Below the pieces are notes generated by a model that was not told the DNA's origin, did no database searches, and saw only the letters and a program-made list of their open reading frames with translations. 64,000 nt of DNA. Origin: Bin5 sp965116395 (GTDB lineage: Bacteria; Chloroflexota; Anaerolineae; Caldilineales; Caldilineaceae). The position numbers and the translations under genes were made by a program. Below, one piece after another: positions 8,497 through 17,279 of this stretch (position 1 is its first letter; every line of letters begins with the position of its first letter). Where the stretch lies: contig OZ220684.1 of the NCBI GenBank assembly GCA_965116395.1, positions 4,712,001 through 4,776,000 of the forward strand, read 5' to 3'.

Positions 8497-9372
8497 GTGG
8501 TAAATCGGAGTCATACCTACCGGACTAGAGCCGTGATTCTGCGGCGCAGGAGCTACAGCGACGCCGACAGGATCCTGACGGTCTTTACGCCGCGCCTGGG
8601 AAAGCGCGTCCTCATCGCCAAAGGCGCCCGCAAGACGACGAGTCGCAAGGCAGGGCACCTGGAGCTCTTCAGCCACGCCAATCTCCTCGTCGCCCAGGCC
8701 CGCACATGGGACATCGTCACCGAAACCGTCACAGTCGAGAGCTTCCTGAACCTCCGCACCAATCTCGACGGCATCAGCCGCGCAGCATATATATGCGAGC
8801 TTGTCGACGCATTCACCGCCGAAGACGACGAAAACGAAACCTTGTGGGAACTGCTCCTGCTGTGCCTGAGAGAATTGAACGCCCTTCCGGAATTCGCTCC
8901 CCAACACGACCTGCTCCTGCGCTGGTTCGAATTGCATCTCCTCTTTCAAATGGGTTTCCAGCCCGAACTGTTCGCATGCCTGGGCTGCGGCGAAGACCTG
9001 CGCCCGGTGCTGAACTTCCTGCACCTGCATGCCGGCGGCGTCTTTTGTCCTGATTGCGGCCGCGCCCAGCAAGGCGCCGAGCCAATTACGGCCCAGACTC
9101 TCAAAATCCTGCGTCACCTTGTACGCACGCAGTGGGAGTCTTTGCGCGAGCTCCGCTTGGGACAGTCCACCGCACTGGCGGTCGAGAGTGTACTGCAACG
9201 CTACCTTGTGACCGTGCTGGAACGCCGGCTCAAATCCGCAGATTTCATCTTCCGCCTTCGGCAGCCGTTTGGGACAAATGACGGCGCCGCGCCCAACGCA
9301 TCCGAATCGTCCACTGACGGCTTGAACGATCCACCCGCTCCCACAGATCCGTCCTACAAGGCCATCCCATGA
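8497..9372 (+). CDS. recO: DNA repair protein RecO
   Basis: RecO loads RecA and anneals single strands in the RecFOR pathway. The GTG-started 291-residue protein begins with the OB-fold signature (RTRAVILRRRSYSDADRIL then TPRLGKRVLIAKGARK). It has the four-cysteine zinc site (CLGCG then CPDC) near residues 165-190. The length is slightly above the family norm because of a low-complexity tail. A possible -35-like TTGACA lies at 8324-8329 in the 221-bp upstream gap, without a good -10. The stop overlaps the next gene by ATGA. Confidence 0.92.
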   Translation: MVNRSHTYRTRAVILRRRSYSDADRILTVFTPRLGKRVLIAKGARKTTSRKAGHLELFSHANLLVAQARTWDIVTETVTVESFLNLRTNLDGISRAAYICELVDAFTAEDDENETLWELLLLCLRELNALPEFAPQHDLLLRWFELHLLFQMGFQPELFACLGCGEDLRPVLNFLHLHAGGVFCPDCGRAQQGAEPITAQTLKILRHLVRTQWESLRELRLGQSTALAVESVLQRYLVTVLERRLKSADFIFRLRQPFGTNDGAAPNASESSTDGLNDPPAPTDPSYKAIP

Positions 9373-10025
9373 AGGTGATTCGCGCGGCAAGATTCGCCGG
9401 TGTCACCGCACTCGCCGCCGGCATCTACATGTTACTCGTTTTTCGGCCTGTCTACTTGCGGTCCGTCGAGGAACTGCAGCAAGAGCAGATTGCCAAAGAG
9501 AGTCTCTTGCAGTGGGGACTTGGTGGATGGCTCTGGCTACTGGCCATTCTCGCGTGGATGATCTTTCTGGCAGCCCTGATGCACAGCTATTCGCCGGTCC
9601 ACCGCATCAGCAGCATCATTCAGTCAGGTCTGCTCGCCGTCTCGGCGACACTCTTGATACTCGGCATTCTTGTCAGCATGAATCGATTTGGGCTGGCAGA
9701 AATAGGAAACGGCGGCACTGATCCAACTGCAACGCTCGCCATCTGGCGCGCCCTCATCGATCAGTTCGGAATGACGATATTGGAAGCCGGGCTGGCAATG
9801 GGAGGTGGCCTGACAGCCTGGATTTGCGTCGATTTGGCCATCCTCGGCAAGCTCCCCGGCAAATGGATGGCGTCCGGCGCCGTCGCCGGAATCCTCGCCC
9901 TCCCCTCACCCCTGCTGCTTCCCGAATCAATCCCCCTGATGTTCGCTTTTGCGGCCTACTGCTTCTGGTGTCTCCTGCTGGCGATTAGAACATCTCTGCC
10001 GGCGGCCTACCCCGACTACAGTTAG
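9369..10025 (+). CDS. Multi-pass membrane protein of unknown function
   Basis: The 218-residue protein has about five hydrophobic helices: residues 8-28, 50-70, 80-105, 135-160 and 165-205. Short loops and no obvious catalytic motif separate them. The start overlaps the recO stop in ATGA, so it is probably co-translated with recO, although no link to DNA repair is apparent. No signal peptide cleavage site is visible. I do not recognise the family. Confidence 0.65.
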   Translation: MKVIRAARFAGVTALAAGIYMLLVFRPVYLRSVEELQQEQIAKESLLQWGLGGWLWLLAILAWMIFLAALMHSYSPVHRISSIIQSGLLAVSATLLILGILVSMNRFGLAEIGNGGTDPTATLAIWRALIDQFGMTILEAGLAMGGGLTAWICVDLAILGKLPGKWMASGAVAGILALPSPLLLPESIPLMFAFAAYCFWCLLLAIRTSLPAAYPDYS

Positions 10026-10055
10026 CTGACGACTGCGGGGGAACGGCCGTCAACA

Positions 10056-12182
10056 TCACTGCTGTTCTGATTTCATCGCAAGCATCCTCAGACCATTGAT
10101 AACAACGATGAGCGTGCTGCCCTCGTGCCCAAGCACACCAACCGGTAGCGGCAGCCGAAAATCGGGCACAATGAATGGCACGATCACGGTCAGAACAACC
10201 AGCATCAGGATAACGCCAACCGAAAAATACAAATTCTGGCGAACAATCTCTCCTGCCTGCCGGCTGAGACGAAGCATGAAGGAAAGCTTGCTGAGATCAT
10301 CCGACATGAGTACGACATCGGCGGTCTCCAAGGCGACATCAGTGCCAGCGCCCCCCATCGCAATTCCGAGGTCGGAAGCTGCCATCGCCGGCGCATCATT
10401 CACCCCGTCCCCTATCATTGCAACCGAACCTGCCTCCGCAAGTTCTCCTACGATTCCGACTTTCTCCTCAGGCAACAGTTCTGCGTAAGTCTCTTCCAGG
10501 CCGACCTCCTCGGCGACAGCCGCAGCCACGTCGTGGTTGTCCCCCGTAACCATAGCCATGCGCGTGATACCCAACCCCTTCAGAGCGGCTATTGTTTCGG
10601 TTGCATTGGACCGCACCGTATCCGCTACAGCCAGGAATCCAACCGCCTCCCAATCGCGGCCAGCTACCTCGGCGTTTTCCGGTCCGTAGGACGAGGCTGC
10701 TGCGCCTACAGCAATCTCCGCGACTCTTTCCTCCAATTCGATGCGGCGGCGAACCACAAGAATGGCCGTCTTGCCCTCCTCTTGCAAGCGTTTGCCCAGC
10801 TCGCGGGTCGATGGCGAAAGGTCCATTGCCTCGCTCATGAACAGCTTGTCATTGCCAATGTAGACCATCTCCTGGCTGACGCCGTTCCTATAGATCGCCT
10901 GGACTCCATGTCCGGCAATGCCGCGAAAGTCCTCCGGCGACGTATAGGCCAGGTCCATTTCCTGTGCCCGTTCAACGATAGCCTGTGCAATCGGGTGCTC
11001 GCTAAGGCTCTCGGCGCCGGCGGCACGCGCGATAAGATCCTCCTCGCTGTAACCATTCAGCGGCACAACGTCGGTCAGCACCGGCTTGCCGTAAGTCAAT
11101 GTCCCTGTCTTGTCGAACGCCAGCATGTCGAGGTTGGCAGCCTTTTCGAGGTAGGCCCCGCCCTTGAACAGAATACCCTCGCGCGCCGCCGCCGCGATCG
11201 CGCTGAGAATCGAAGCCGGCGTGCTGATAATGAGCGCGCAGGGACTGGCCACGACCAAGAGCGTCATTGCCCTGTAGATCGTCCTGCTAAACGGTTCCGC
11301 CGCAAAAAGCAGAGGAACGACTATCGCCAGAACCGTTACGCCAACTACCGCCAGCGTGTACGGCTGGCTGAATTTGTCGATTAGCCGCTGGGTCGGAGCC
11401 GCGTTGTTCTGGGCTTCTTGGACCAGGCCGATTATCTTGCTAATCGTGCTGTCCGAATCCAGTTTGGTCACCTTCAGTTCGAGCGCGCCGCTGCCATTGA
11501 TCGTTCCTGAAAACACAGTGTCGCCCGCGCCTTTGTAGACCGGAATGCTTTCACCTGTTATCGGGCTCTGGTCGACCGTAGTTGTGCCCTGAATCACAGT
11601 GCCGTCAACCGGCATTCGCTCGCCGGGCTTCACCACAACCACATCTCCAATCGCCAGCGCCTCAACGCCCATTTCAACGACCGCGCCGTCGCGCCGAACA
11701 CTGGCGGTATCCGGTCGCAGTTCTGCTAACCTTATAATCGCCTGCCGCGTGCGATCCGACGCAAACGATTCCAAGGCGCCGCTCAGCGTAAAGAGAAACA
11801 GCAGCAGCGCGCCCTCTTCCCACTCCCCGATAAACGCTGCGCCCAACGCCGCCGCGATCATGAGAAAGTCGATATTGAAATTACCCTGTTTAGCATCTGC
11901 CAGCGCAGTTTTGGAGCCGGAATAACCGCCGGCGGCATAGGCCGTAAGGGCAAAAACTGCTATCCCCCAACCAGGCAGCAGACCACTAACCGGACCGCCT
12001 ATCCAGCCAATCACCAGAGAAATAAGAGTGACCGAGGCCAGCAGGATTTCCGGATTATTGCGCCAGAACTCACGCTCGAACGGTGAATAACTCCGGACAC
12101 TGGGAAGAAGACGACCGTCCTGATCGATCAACTCTTCCTGTTTATAGCAACAGGTGGTCATTGGTTCCACCTTTCTACTCAT
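10056..12182 (-). CDS. P1B-4-type heavy-metal efflux ATPase (Co/Fe/Zn class)
   Basis: The 708-residue protein is a P-type ATPase with the phosphorylation site DKTGT (Asp near residue 357), TGES, and GDGVNDAPA. The membrane metal motif is SPC (near residues 313-315), not CPC, and the last helix carries HEGST near residue 686. The SPC plus HEGG/HEGS combination marks the P1B-4 subgroup (CoaT, CtpD, PfeT), which exports Co2+, Fe2+ or Zn2+. There is no CxxC N-terminal metal-binding domain. The ATG overlaps the regulator's stop (ATGA); an in-frame ATG at 12161 has a better ribosome-binding site (AAAGGTGG). Coupling to a PerR-type regulator makes ferrous-iron efflux the best guess, by analogy with PfeT. 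Confidence 0.9.
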   Translation of the reverse strand: MSRKVEPMTTCCYKQEELIDQDGRLLPSVRSYSPFEREFWRNNPEILLASVTLISLVIGWIGGPVSGLLPGWGIAVFALTAYAAGGYSGSKTALADAKQGNFNIDFLMIAAALGAAFIGEWEEGALLLFLFTLSGALESFASDRTRQAIIRLAELRPDTASVRRDGAVVEMGVEALAIGDVVVVKPGERMPVDGTVIQGTTTVDQSPITGESIPVYKGAGDTVFSGTINGSGALELKVTKLDSDSTISKIIGLVQEAQNNAAPTQRLIDKFSQPYTLAVVGVTVLAIVVPLLFAAEPFSRTIYRAMTLLVVASPCALIISTPASILSAIAAAAREGILFKGGAYLEKAANLDMLAFDKTGTLTYGKPVLTDVVPLNGYSEEDLIARAAGAESLSEHPIAQAIVERAQEMDLAYTSPEDFRGIAGHGVQAIYRNGVSQEMVYIGNDKLFMSEAMDLSPSTRELGKRLQEEGKTAILVVRRRIELEERVAEIAVGAAASSYGPENAEVAGRDWEAVGFLAVADTVRSNATETIAALKGLGITRMAMVTGDNHDVAAAVAEEVGLEETYAELLPEEKVGIVGELAEAGSVAMIGDGVNDAPAMAASDLGIAMGGAGTDVALETADVVLMSDDLSKLSFMLRLSRQAGEIVRQNLYFSVGVILMLVVLTVIVPFIVPDFRLPLPVGVLGHEGSTLIVVINGLRMLAMKSEQQ

Positions 12183-12700
12183 GAGTCCCCATCGGACGCA
12201 TTGCGCGTCTCGGCCGTACCCGAATGCCGCTGTTCACCCCGTTCTGACGAGCCCCGCAACTTCCTGCCTATCTCCTCGCGCTTAGCCTGCTGGCAGGCCG
12301 GGCAGAAACCTGATACCTGCACCTGCAGCGTAGTGGCGCGAAAGCCCGTACTCCTAAAAATGTTGTCCATCAACGTGTCGGGCGCCAGGCTTTCCTGCAG
12401 GTCGGCAATCTGATGACATCGCAGGCATATAATATTGATGTGCGGCGAAGGATCTGTTTCATAGTGTGTATGGTCAGTGCCCGCACTGATCTCGACAATC
12501 GCTCCCAGGTCGCGCAACGTGTTGAGCGTGTTGTAAACCGTGGCCTGGCTGATTTCCGGATGCGTCTTGCGCACCTCTTCGTAAACCTGCGAAGTCGTTG
12601 GATGTCTATCTGTGTTGGCCAGAAATTCGCAAACCGCGACTCGCTGGCTCGTAACTCGTAAGCCAGCCCGGCGAAGTGTCTCAATGTACTGAGCTGCCAT
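12179..12700 (-). CDS. Fur-family metalloregulator (PerR/Fur type)
   Basis: This 173-residue regulator has the winged-helix N-terminus (LRRAGLRVTSQRVAVCEFL, then TVYNTLNTLRDLG) and a dimerisation/metal domain. Two CxxC pairs (CLRC and CPAC) form the structural zinc site. The regulatory metal region reads HTHYETDPSPHINI: the residue equivalent to the peroxide-determining Asp of PerR appears to be Glu here, as in Fur. A serine/arginine-rich tail of 30 residues is extra. I chose ATG 12700, preceded by GAGG, over a TTG 15 bp upstream. Two boxes matching the PerR consensus lie upstream, so it is probably autoregulated and controls the downstream efflux ATPase. Whether it senses peroxide, iron or another metal is open. 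Confidence 0.87.
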   Translation of the reverse strand: MAAQYIETLRRAGLRVTSQRVAVCEFLANTDRHPTTSQVYEEVRKTHPEISQATVYNTLNTLRDLGAIVEISAGTDHTHYETDPSPHINIICLRCHQIADLQESLAPDTLMDNIFRSTGFRATTLQVQVSGFCPACQQAKREEIGRKLRGSSERGEQRHSGTAETRNASDGDS

Positions 12701-12721
12701 TTCAACAATCCTCAAGCTTAA

Positions 12722-12736
12722 TTAGAATCAATCTAA
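12722..12736 (-). promoter_or_regulatory. PerR/Fur-type operator box 1
   Basis: The 15-mer TTAGAATCAATCTAA matches the PerR consensus TTAnAATnATTnTAA at all but one or two fixed positions. It lies 22-36 bp before the regulator's ATG, downstream of the proposed -10, where a bound repressor would block transcription. Confidence 0.7.
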
Positions 12737-12750
12737 AAACATCTGCCCCC

Positions 12751-12779
12751 AGCTTACCCCCTCTCGCACCGCTTGTCAA
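12751..12779 (-). promoter_or_regulatory. Candidate promoter of the regulator-efflux operon
   Basis: On the minus strand, TTGACA (12774-12779) and TAAGCT (12751-12756) are separated by 17 bp. The -35 is perfect and the -10 is weak. The promoter is flanked on both sides by PerR-type boxes. Confidence 0.45.
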
Positions 12780-12786
12780 ATGTTAA

Positions 12787-12801
12787 TTAGAATAATTCTA
12801 A
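12787..12801 (-). promoter_or_regulatory. PerR/Fur-type operator box 2 (perfect consensus)
   Basis: TTAGAATAATTCTAA fits every fixed position of the PerR consensus TTAnAATnATTnTAA and is an almost perfect palindrome. It lies 7 bp upstream of the candidate -35 of the regulator gene, in the gap shared with clpC. Confidence 0.8.
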
Positions 12802-13071
12802 AAAGCTGAGTCCCTCCCTTGCAGTCCTTGACTTGAACCCGCCAACGGTAACGCAATTCTAATGTTTCTCAATGGTAGTGCTGTTAAAGATGTGGTTTAC
12901 TATATAGGTAACCAGAAACGGCCTTTTCACTCGACCAATGGTGTACCTATCCTTGGTCTTGTGAGCTCGAGTACATAGCCCCGAGACCCCGCATGTTTCT
13001 GGACGTCAAATGCCGAATAAACTGCAATGCAGTTGACTCTAACTTCCTACGAGTAACCTGGACATACACCC
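12802..13071. other. Gap before clpC, with a 15-bp perfect palindrome
   Basis: No gene is seen. AACTGCAATGCAGTT at 13020-13034 is a perfect 7-1-7 palindrome 37 bp before the clpC ATG, overlapped by a -35-like TTGACT (13033-13038). No CIRCE or CtsR heptamer pair is present. The palindrome is a candidate clpC operator for an unidentified regulator. Confidence 0.4.
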
Positions 13072-15606
13072 ATGATGCCATTTGACCGTTTCACCCAGAA
13101 GGCCCAGCACGCGGCCACGCGCTCGCTCGAGATTCTTCAGAAGTACAAACATTCACAGATCGATACCGAACACTTTTTCTTGGCGCTGGTGGAGCAGCCA
13201 GAGGGTACCGTGCCCCAAATTCTGGATTCCCTCGGCGTTTCCGCCGAAGTGATCGCGCGTAAGTTGGAAGTGGTCCTCGCCGCTGGCTCCAAGAGTGGTA
13301 ACACGCCGTACAGCGGGATGCCGACCGTACAGGTCTTCATCACCCCCCGTCTCAATCGCGTCATGGGCGTCGCCAACGACGAAGCAAACAAGCTCCAGGA
13401 CGAATACATCAGCACTGAACACATTCTGCTCGCGATCGCCAGCGAAAGGAACACACACAGCGCAAACATATTGCGCGACGCCGGCGTCACCAAGGAACGC
13501 CTATACGGCGCCATCGAAGACCTCAGGGGAGGCCAGAGCGCAAGTGAACCGGACGCCGAGAGCAAGTACCAGGTGCTCGAAAAGTATGGCCGCGATCTGA
13601 CACAGGCCGCCGCCGAAGGCAAACTGGATCCGGTCGTCGGCCGCGAAGATGAGATAAGACGCGTCATGCAGGTACTTTGTCGGCGCTCGAAGAACAACCC
13701 TGTCCTGATTGGCGAGGCCGGCGTCGGCAAGACCGCCATCATCGAGGGCTTGGCCCAACAGATCATGGCCAACGACGTTCCCGACATTCTCGCCGGCAAG
13801 CGGGTGGTTTCACTGGACTTGGGGGCCATGATCGCCGGCACACGCTTCCGCGGCGAATTCGAAGAGAGATTGAAAGCAGCCATGGACGAAATCCGCCGCA
13901 GCGAGGGCGAGATTATCCTGTTCGTTGATGAGTTGCACACTGTCGTCGGCGCCGGCAACGCTGCCGGCGCGCTCGACGCAAGCAACATGCTCAAACCAGC
14001 ACTCTCACGCGGAGAGTTGCAGTGTATCGGCGCTACCACCCTCGACGAATACCGCCAGCACATAGAGAAGGACTCAGCCCTTGAGCGCCGTTTCGCGCCT
14101 GTCTTCGTCGACGAACCGGACATCGACGATGCCATCGAAATACTGCGCGGCCTTCGCCTCCGCTATGAAGAGCATCACGCCATTACCTACACGGAGGATG
14201 CTCTCGAGCAAGCAGTTCGCCTCAGCCATCGCTATGTTCCGGACCGTAAACTGCCGGACAAGGCTATCGACCTCATCGACGAAGCCGCCGCCCGCCTTCG
14301 GGTTGCCATGCACGCCATGCCCGATGAGTTGAAGGAGGCCAAAGCCTCCATTCAGGAGCTTACCGACCTGGAAGAGAGCGCCTGGACCGAGCGCGACTAT
14401 GAAAAAGCAGCCCAGACAAAGGCCGAGTTGGCCCGCCGTAAGGAAGAGTTCAAGTCGGCGCTAAAGGACTGGAAGGCGGAAACCAACCTCGACGACGTGG
14501 TGGACACCGCCGACGTCGCCGCCATCGTTCACAGCTGGACGGGCATTCCTGTGATGGACCTGCTCGAAGAAGAGATGGAAAAATTGCTGCGCATGGAAGA
14601 CTATCTCCGGCAGCGCATTATCGGACAGGAAAGGGCCATCGAAGCCGTCAGCGACGCAATCCGCAGGGCGCGCAGCGGCCTCAAAGACCCTCGCCGCCCT
14701 ATTGGCACCTTCCTCTTCCTCGGGCCCACCGGCATCGGCAAGACTGAATTGGCCAAGGTCCTGGCCAACTTCCTCTTCGACAGCGAAGACGCACTCCTGC
14801 GCGTCGATATGAGCGAATATCGCGAGGGCCACACCGTCAGCAAACTCTTTGGCGCCCCTCCCGGTTATGTCGGCTACGAGCAGGGCGGTCAACTCACCGA
14901 ACAAGTGCGCCGGCGCCCATACCAGGTGCTGCTCTTCGACGAGATCGAGAAGGCCCACCCCGAGGTCTGGAACACGCTGCTCCAAATCATGGACGACGGC
15001 CACATGACCGACGGCCAGGGCCGTACAGTGAATTTCCGAAACACTGTCGTAATCATGACCAGTAACGTCGGCGCCGAATCGATCAAGCGCGGCCCCCTGG
15101 GCTTTGCCACGCCCGAATTTGACGAGGCTGCTCTCGCCCAAGGCGAATACAGCAAGCAGATGAAGCGGCTGTTCCGTCCGGAGTTTCTCAACCGCATCGA
15201 CGAAACCATCATTTTCGATTCTCTTTCCAGGGACAACGTCCGCGATATCGTCAGCCTCTTGATGGAGGAAATCGCCTCACGCCTCGACGAAATCGGAATC
15301 GGTGTCGATATGACCGAGGCGGCCCGCGATCATCTTGCCGATACAGGCTTCCACGCCGAATACGGCGCCCGCCCACTGCGCCGCCTTCTCCAGAAGCGGA
15401 TCGAGAATGAGCTCAGCAAACGTCTCCTGCGCGCAGAATATCGCACCGGCGACGAAATCCTGATCGACTTTGTCCCCGCGCAGGACGACGGCGAAGGCGA
15501 ACTGACCTTCGTCCGCAAAGATCCGGAGCCGATTCCAGTCGAATGGTCCCCGGGAAAACAGGCCGAAGCCAACTCTGACCGCGACCAGAGTGATTCACAA
15601 GATTGA
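13072..15606 (+). CDS. clpC: ATP-dependent protease ATPase subunit ClpC
   Basis: The 844-residue AAA+ unfoldase feeds substrates to ClpP. It has the double Clp N-domain (residues 1-145), the first AAA module (Walker A GEAGVGKT near residue 214), and a UVR/M-domain coiled segment near 430-460. The second AAA module (GPTGIGKT near residue 551) contains the sensor block RPEFLNRIDE. The short M-domain and UVR-like segment place it with ClpC rather than ClpB. No clpP is in the window. The ATG has no strong ribosome-binding site; a second ATG follows immediately. A 15-bp palindrome lies just upstream and may be its operator. Confidence 0.95.
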   Translation: MMPFDRFTQKAQHAATRSLEILQKYKHSQIDTEHFFLALVEQPEGTVPQILDSLGVSAEVIARKLEVVLAAGSKSGNTPYSGMPTVQVFITPRLNRVMGVANDEANKLQDEYISTEHILLAIASERNTHSANILRDAGVTKERLYGAIEDLRGGQSASEPDAESKYQVLEKYGRDLTQAAAEGKLDPVVGREDEIRRVMQVLCRRSKNNPVLIGEAGVGKTAIIEGLAQQIMANDVPDILAGKRVVSLDLGAMIAGTRFRGEFEERLKAAMDEIRRSEGEIILFVDELHTVVGAGNAAGALDASNMLKPALSRGELQCIGATTLDEYRQHIEKDSALERRFAPVFVDEPDIDDAIEILRGLRLRYEEHHAITYTEDALEQAVRLSHRYVPDRKLPDKAIDLIDEAAARLRVAMHAMPDELKEAKASIQELTDLEESAWTERDYEKAAQTKAELARRKEEFKSALKDWKAETNLDDVVDTADVAAIVHSWTGIPVMDLLEEEMEKLLRMEDYLRQRIIGQERAIEAVSDAIRRARSGLKDPRRPIGTFLFLGPTGIGKTELAKVLANFLFDSEDALLRVDMSEYREGHTVSKLFGAPPGYVGYEQGGQLTEQVRRRPYQVLLFDEIEKAHPEVWNTLLQIMDDGHMTDGQGRTVNFRNTVVIMTSNVGAESIKRGPLGFATPEFDEAALAQGEYSKQMKRLFRPEFLNRIDETIIFDSLSRDNVRDIVSLLMEEIASRLDEIGIGVDMTEAARDHLADTGFHAEYGARPLRRLLQKRIENELSKRLLRAEYRTGDEILIDFVPAQDDGEGELTFVRKDPEPIPVEWSPGKQAEANSDRDQSDSQD

Positions 15607-15630
15607 CTCTACACCAGATAGAGACCGTAG

Positions 15631-16290
15631 ATGACGACTGCAAACGCTCCCGAAGGGTCTGTCACCGAGCGATGTCCGGCCTATCGGGTCGAGACCGAGC
15701 GCACGGTCGTGCGCTGCTGGCAGCCAGACGACGCCGACATCCTGCTGCAAGCACTTTCGCAAAGTATCGACCACTTGCGAGCGTGGATGCCCTGGGCGGC
15801 CAACGAACCCACCACCCTGGACGAGAAGATAGCGCTGCTTCGAAGATGGCGGGCCGAGTTTGATCTCGACCAGGACTACGTTTATGGGATCTTTTCGCCA
15901 GACGAAAAAGAGGTCTGGGGTGGTTCGGGGTTGCACAAAAGGATAGGCGCTGACGCTCTCGAAATAGGCTACTGGATTCGCGCCGACATGATAAACAAGG
16001 GGTTGGCAACCGAAATCTCGGCCGCCCTGACCAGTGTGGCCTTCTCTGTCCACAAAGTTGACCGTGTTGAAATTCACTGCGATCCGGCCAACGTCCGCAG
16101 CGCCTCAGTCCCGCGCAAGTTGGGCTTCGTGCAGGAAGCATTGCTGCGCCGGCGAAACGTGGACGTTACCGGTGCGCCGATCGATGCGATGATCTGGTCC
16201 CTCTTCCGCGACCGACTAGCGAAGACGCCCGTCGCCGACGCACAGCTTACAGCATACGATGTCGTCGGCTGCGAAATTCCTCAACCTTAA
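15631..16290 (+). CDS. RimJ/RimL-type GNAT acetyltransferase
   Basis: The 219-residue protein has the RimJ/L layout: ETERTVVRCWQPDDADIL at the start, WGGSGLHKRIGADALEIGYW in the middle, the acetyl-CoA loop ADMINKGLATEISAAL, and DPANVRSASVPRKLGF. These enzymes acetylate protein N-termini or small amines. It follows clpC by 24 bp and may be co-transcribed with it, but no functional link is evident. A weak inverted repeat at 16323-16355 between this gene and the convergent neighbour could act as a terminator. Confidence 0.82.
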   Translation: MTTANAPEGSVTERCPAYRVETERTVVRCWQPDDADILLQALSQSIDHLRAWMPWAANEPTTLDEKIALLRRWRAEFDLDQDYVYGIFSPDEKEVWGGSGLHKRIGADALEIGYWIRADMINKGLATEISAALTSVAFSVHKVDRVEIHCDPANVRSASVPRKLGFVQEALLRRRNVDVTGAPIDAMIWSLFRDRLAKTPVADAQLTAYDVVGCEIPQP

Positions 16291-16368
16291 TTCGCGTCCA
16301 CAAAGACAAGACCAGATATGCCCCAGGAGTGGCGTTCCCAACCTGCCTCTCCTGGCCGTTTCAATGTG

Positions 16369-17199
16369 CTACTTTGCAATTGGGTTTTCGTAGAGTGCAA
16401 CCCAGTCGAACAGGCCTTGGGCCTGCCCCTGGCTGCGCGCGCCGACCAGCAGGCCGACGTCGCCGACGGGCAGACGCGGCTCGGGCACTGAGGTTACATG
16501 AGTAGAGTTGATGAAAAAGATGAGCTCGACGCCGTCGTCCACTACTGTGAGCACGTTCTGGCTCCCTGTTGACAGCGCCGGCGTCGGCGTCCATGCCTCT
16601 ATAGTCCGCCAGGCGCCATTCTCAACCAGTTGAATCTGATACTCTCCCTGACCGTCTACCGCAAACAGACAGAAGTTTCCCTCATTCTGGAACCGAACGA
16701 TGAGCCCGCCGTATCCCCACGCAAGCGCATCCTGCAGTGCCAGCCGCAGGTCAGCCTCGAACCTGTATGCCCCAAGGCTCATCTGACCCAGCGTTGCCCA
16801 CGCTCGCTCGCCTGGGCGCAGTACGCTAATCTGATAGAGATCCCCAACATAGCGCTGATTGAACGCCTCACTCTCTTGGACAGGCAGCGAAAAATGGGGT
16901 TCAGCAAAACTGTCGCGCGCGATCAGTCTCTCCTCTGCCGGCGCCGGCAGTGTTCGCTCGCCAATCGACAGCTGCCTGATGCCAGAAGCTCGCCAGAATA
17001 TCAGGCCTGCCGCAACCACGGCCAGGACAACGATCACTGGCACAATTAGGGGAATTCTGCTTTTGGGCTCCGGTGGACTGTTTACGACTGCTTTTGCCGT
17101 AGGGCGTTGCCGCGCCAGGCCTATCGCCTCGCGTTGCCGTGCCCTTTCCTCCATTGCGCCCGAAGAACTATCTGATCTGCCCATACCACAACCATTCAA
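16369..17199 (-). CDS. Single-pass membrane protein with an extracytoplasmic beta-sandwich-like domain
   Basis: The 276-residue protein has a polar, Arg-rich cytoplasmic N-terminus of about 50 residues. One membrane helix follows (PLIVPVIVVLAVVAAGLIFW), then an external domain of about 190 residues. That domain's pattern (DSFAEPHFSLPV, GYGGLIVRFQNEGNFCLF, LTVVDDGVELIFFINSTHV, VGDVGLLVGARS) resembles LamG/3-keto-disaccharide-hydrolase jelly-rolls that bind glycans. No catalytic residues can be assigned. It lies 80 bp downstream of a subtilase on the same strand, so the two may form a unit. The assignment rests on pattern only. Confidence 0.65.
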   Translation of the reverse strand: MNGCGMGRSDSSSGAMEERARQREAIGLARQRPTAKAVVNSPPEPKSRIPLIVPVIVVLAVVAAGLIFWRASGIRQLSIGERTLPAPAEERLIARDSFAEPHFSLPVQESEAFNQRYVGDLYQISVLRPGERAWATLGQMSLGAYRFEADLRLALQDALAWGYGGLIVRFQNEGNFCLFAVDGQGEYQIQLVENGAWRTIEAWTPTPALSTGSQNVLTVVDDGVELIFFINSTHVTSVPEPRLPVGDVGLLVGARSQGQAQGLFDWVALYENPIAK

Positions 17200-17279
17200 C
17201 CTTAGAACTGCGCCGCCTGCTCCGCGGGAATGTCCCTGTTTCAGTCACTGCACAGCGCGCCGTTCGGCCGAATCTGGCT

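Noticed and set aside
10533..11384. Long plus-strand frame opposite the efflux ATPase
   Set aside because: It mirrors a well-conserved P-type ATPase on the other strand and has no domain or ribosome-binding site.
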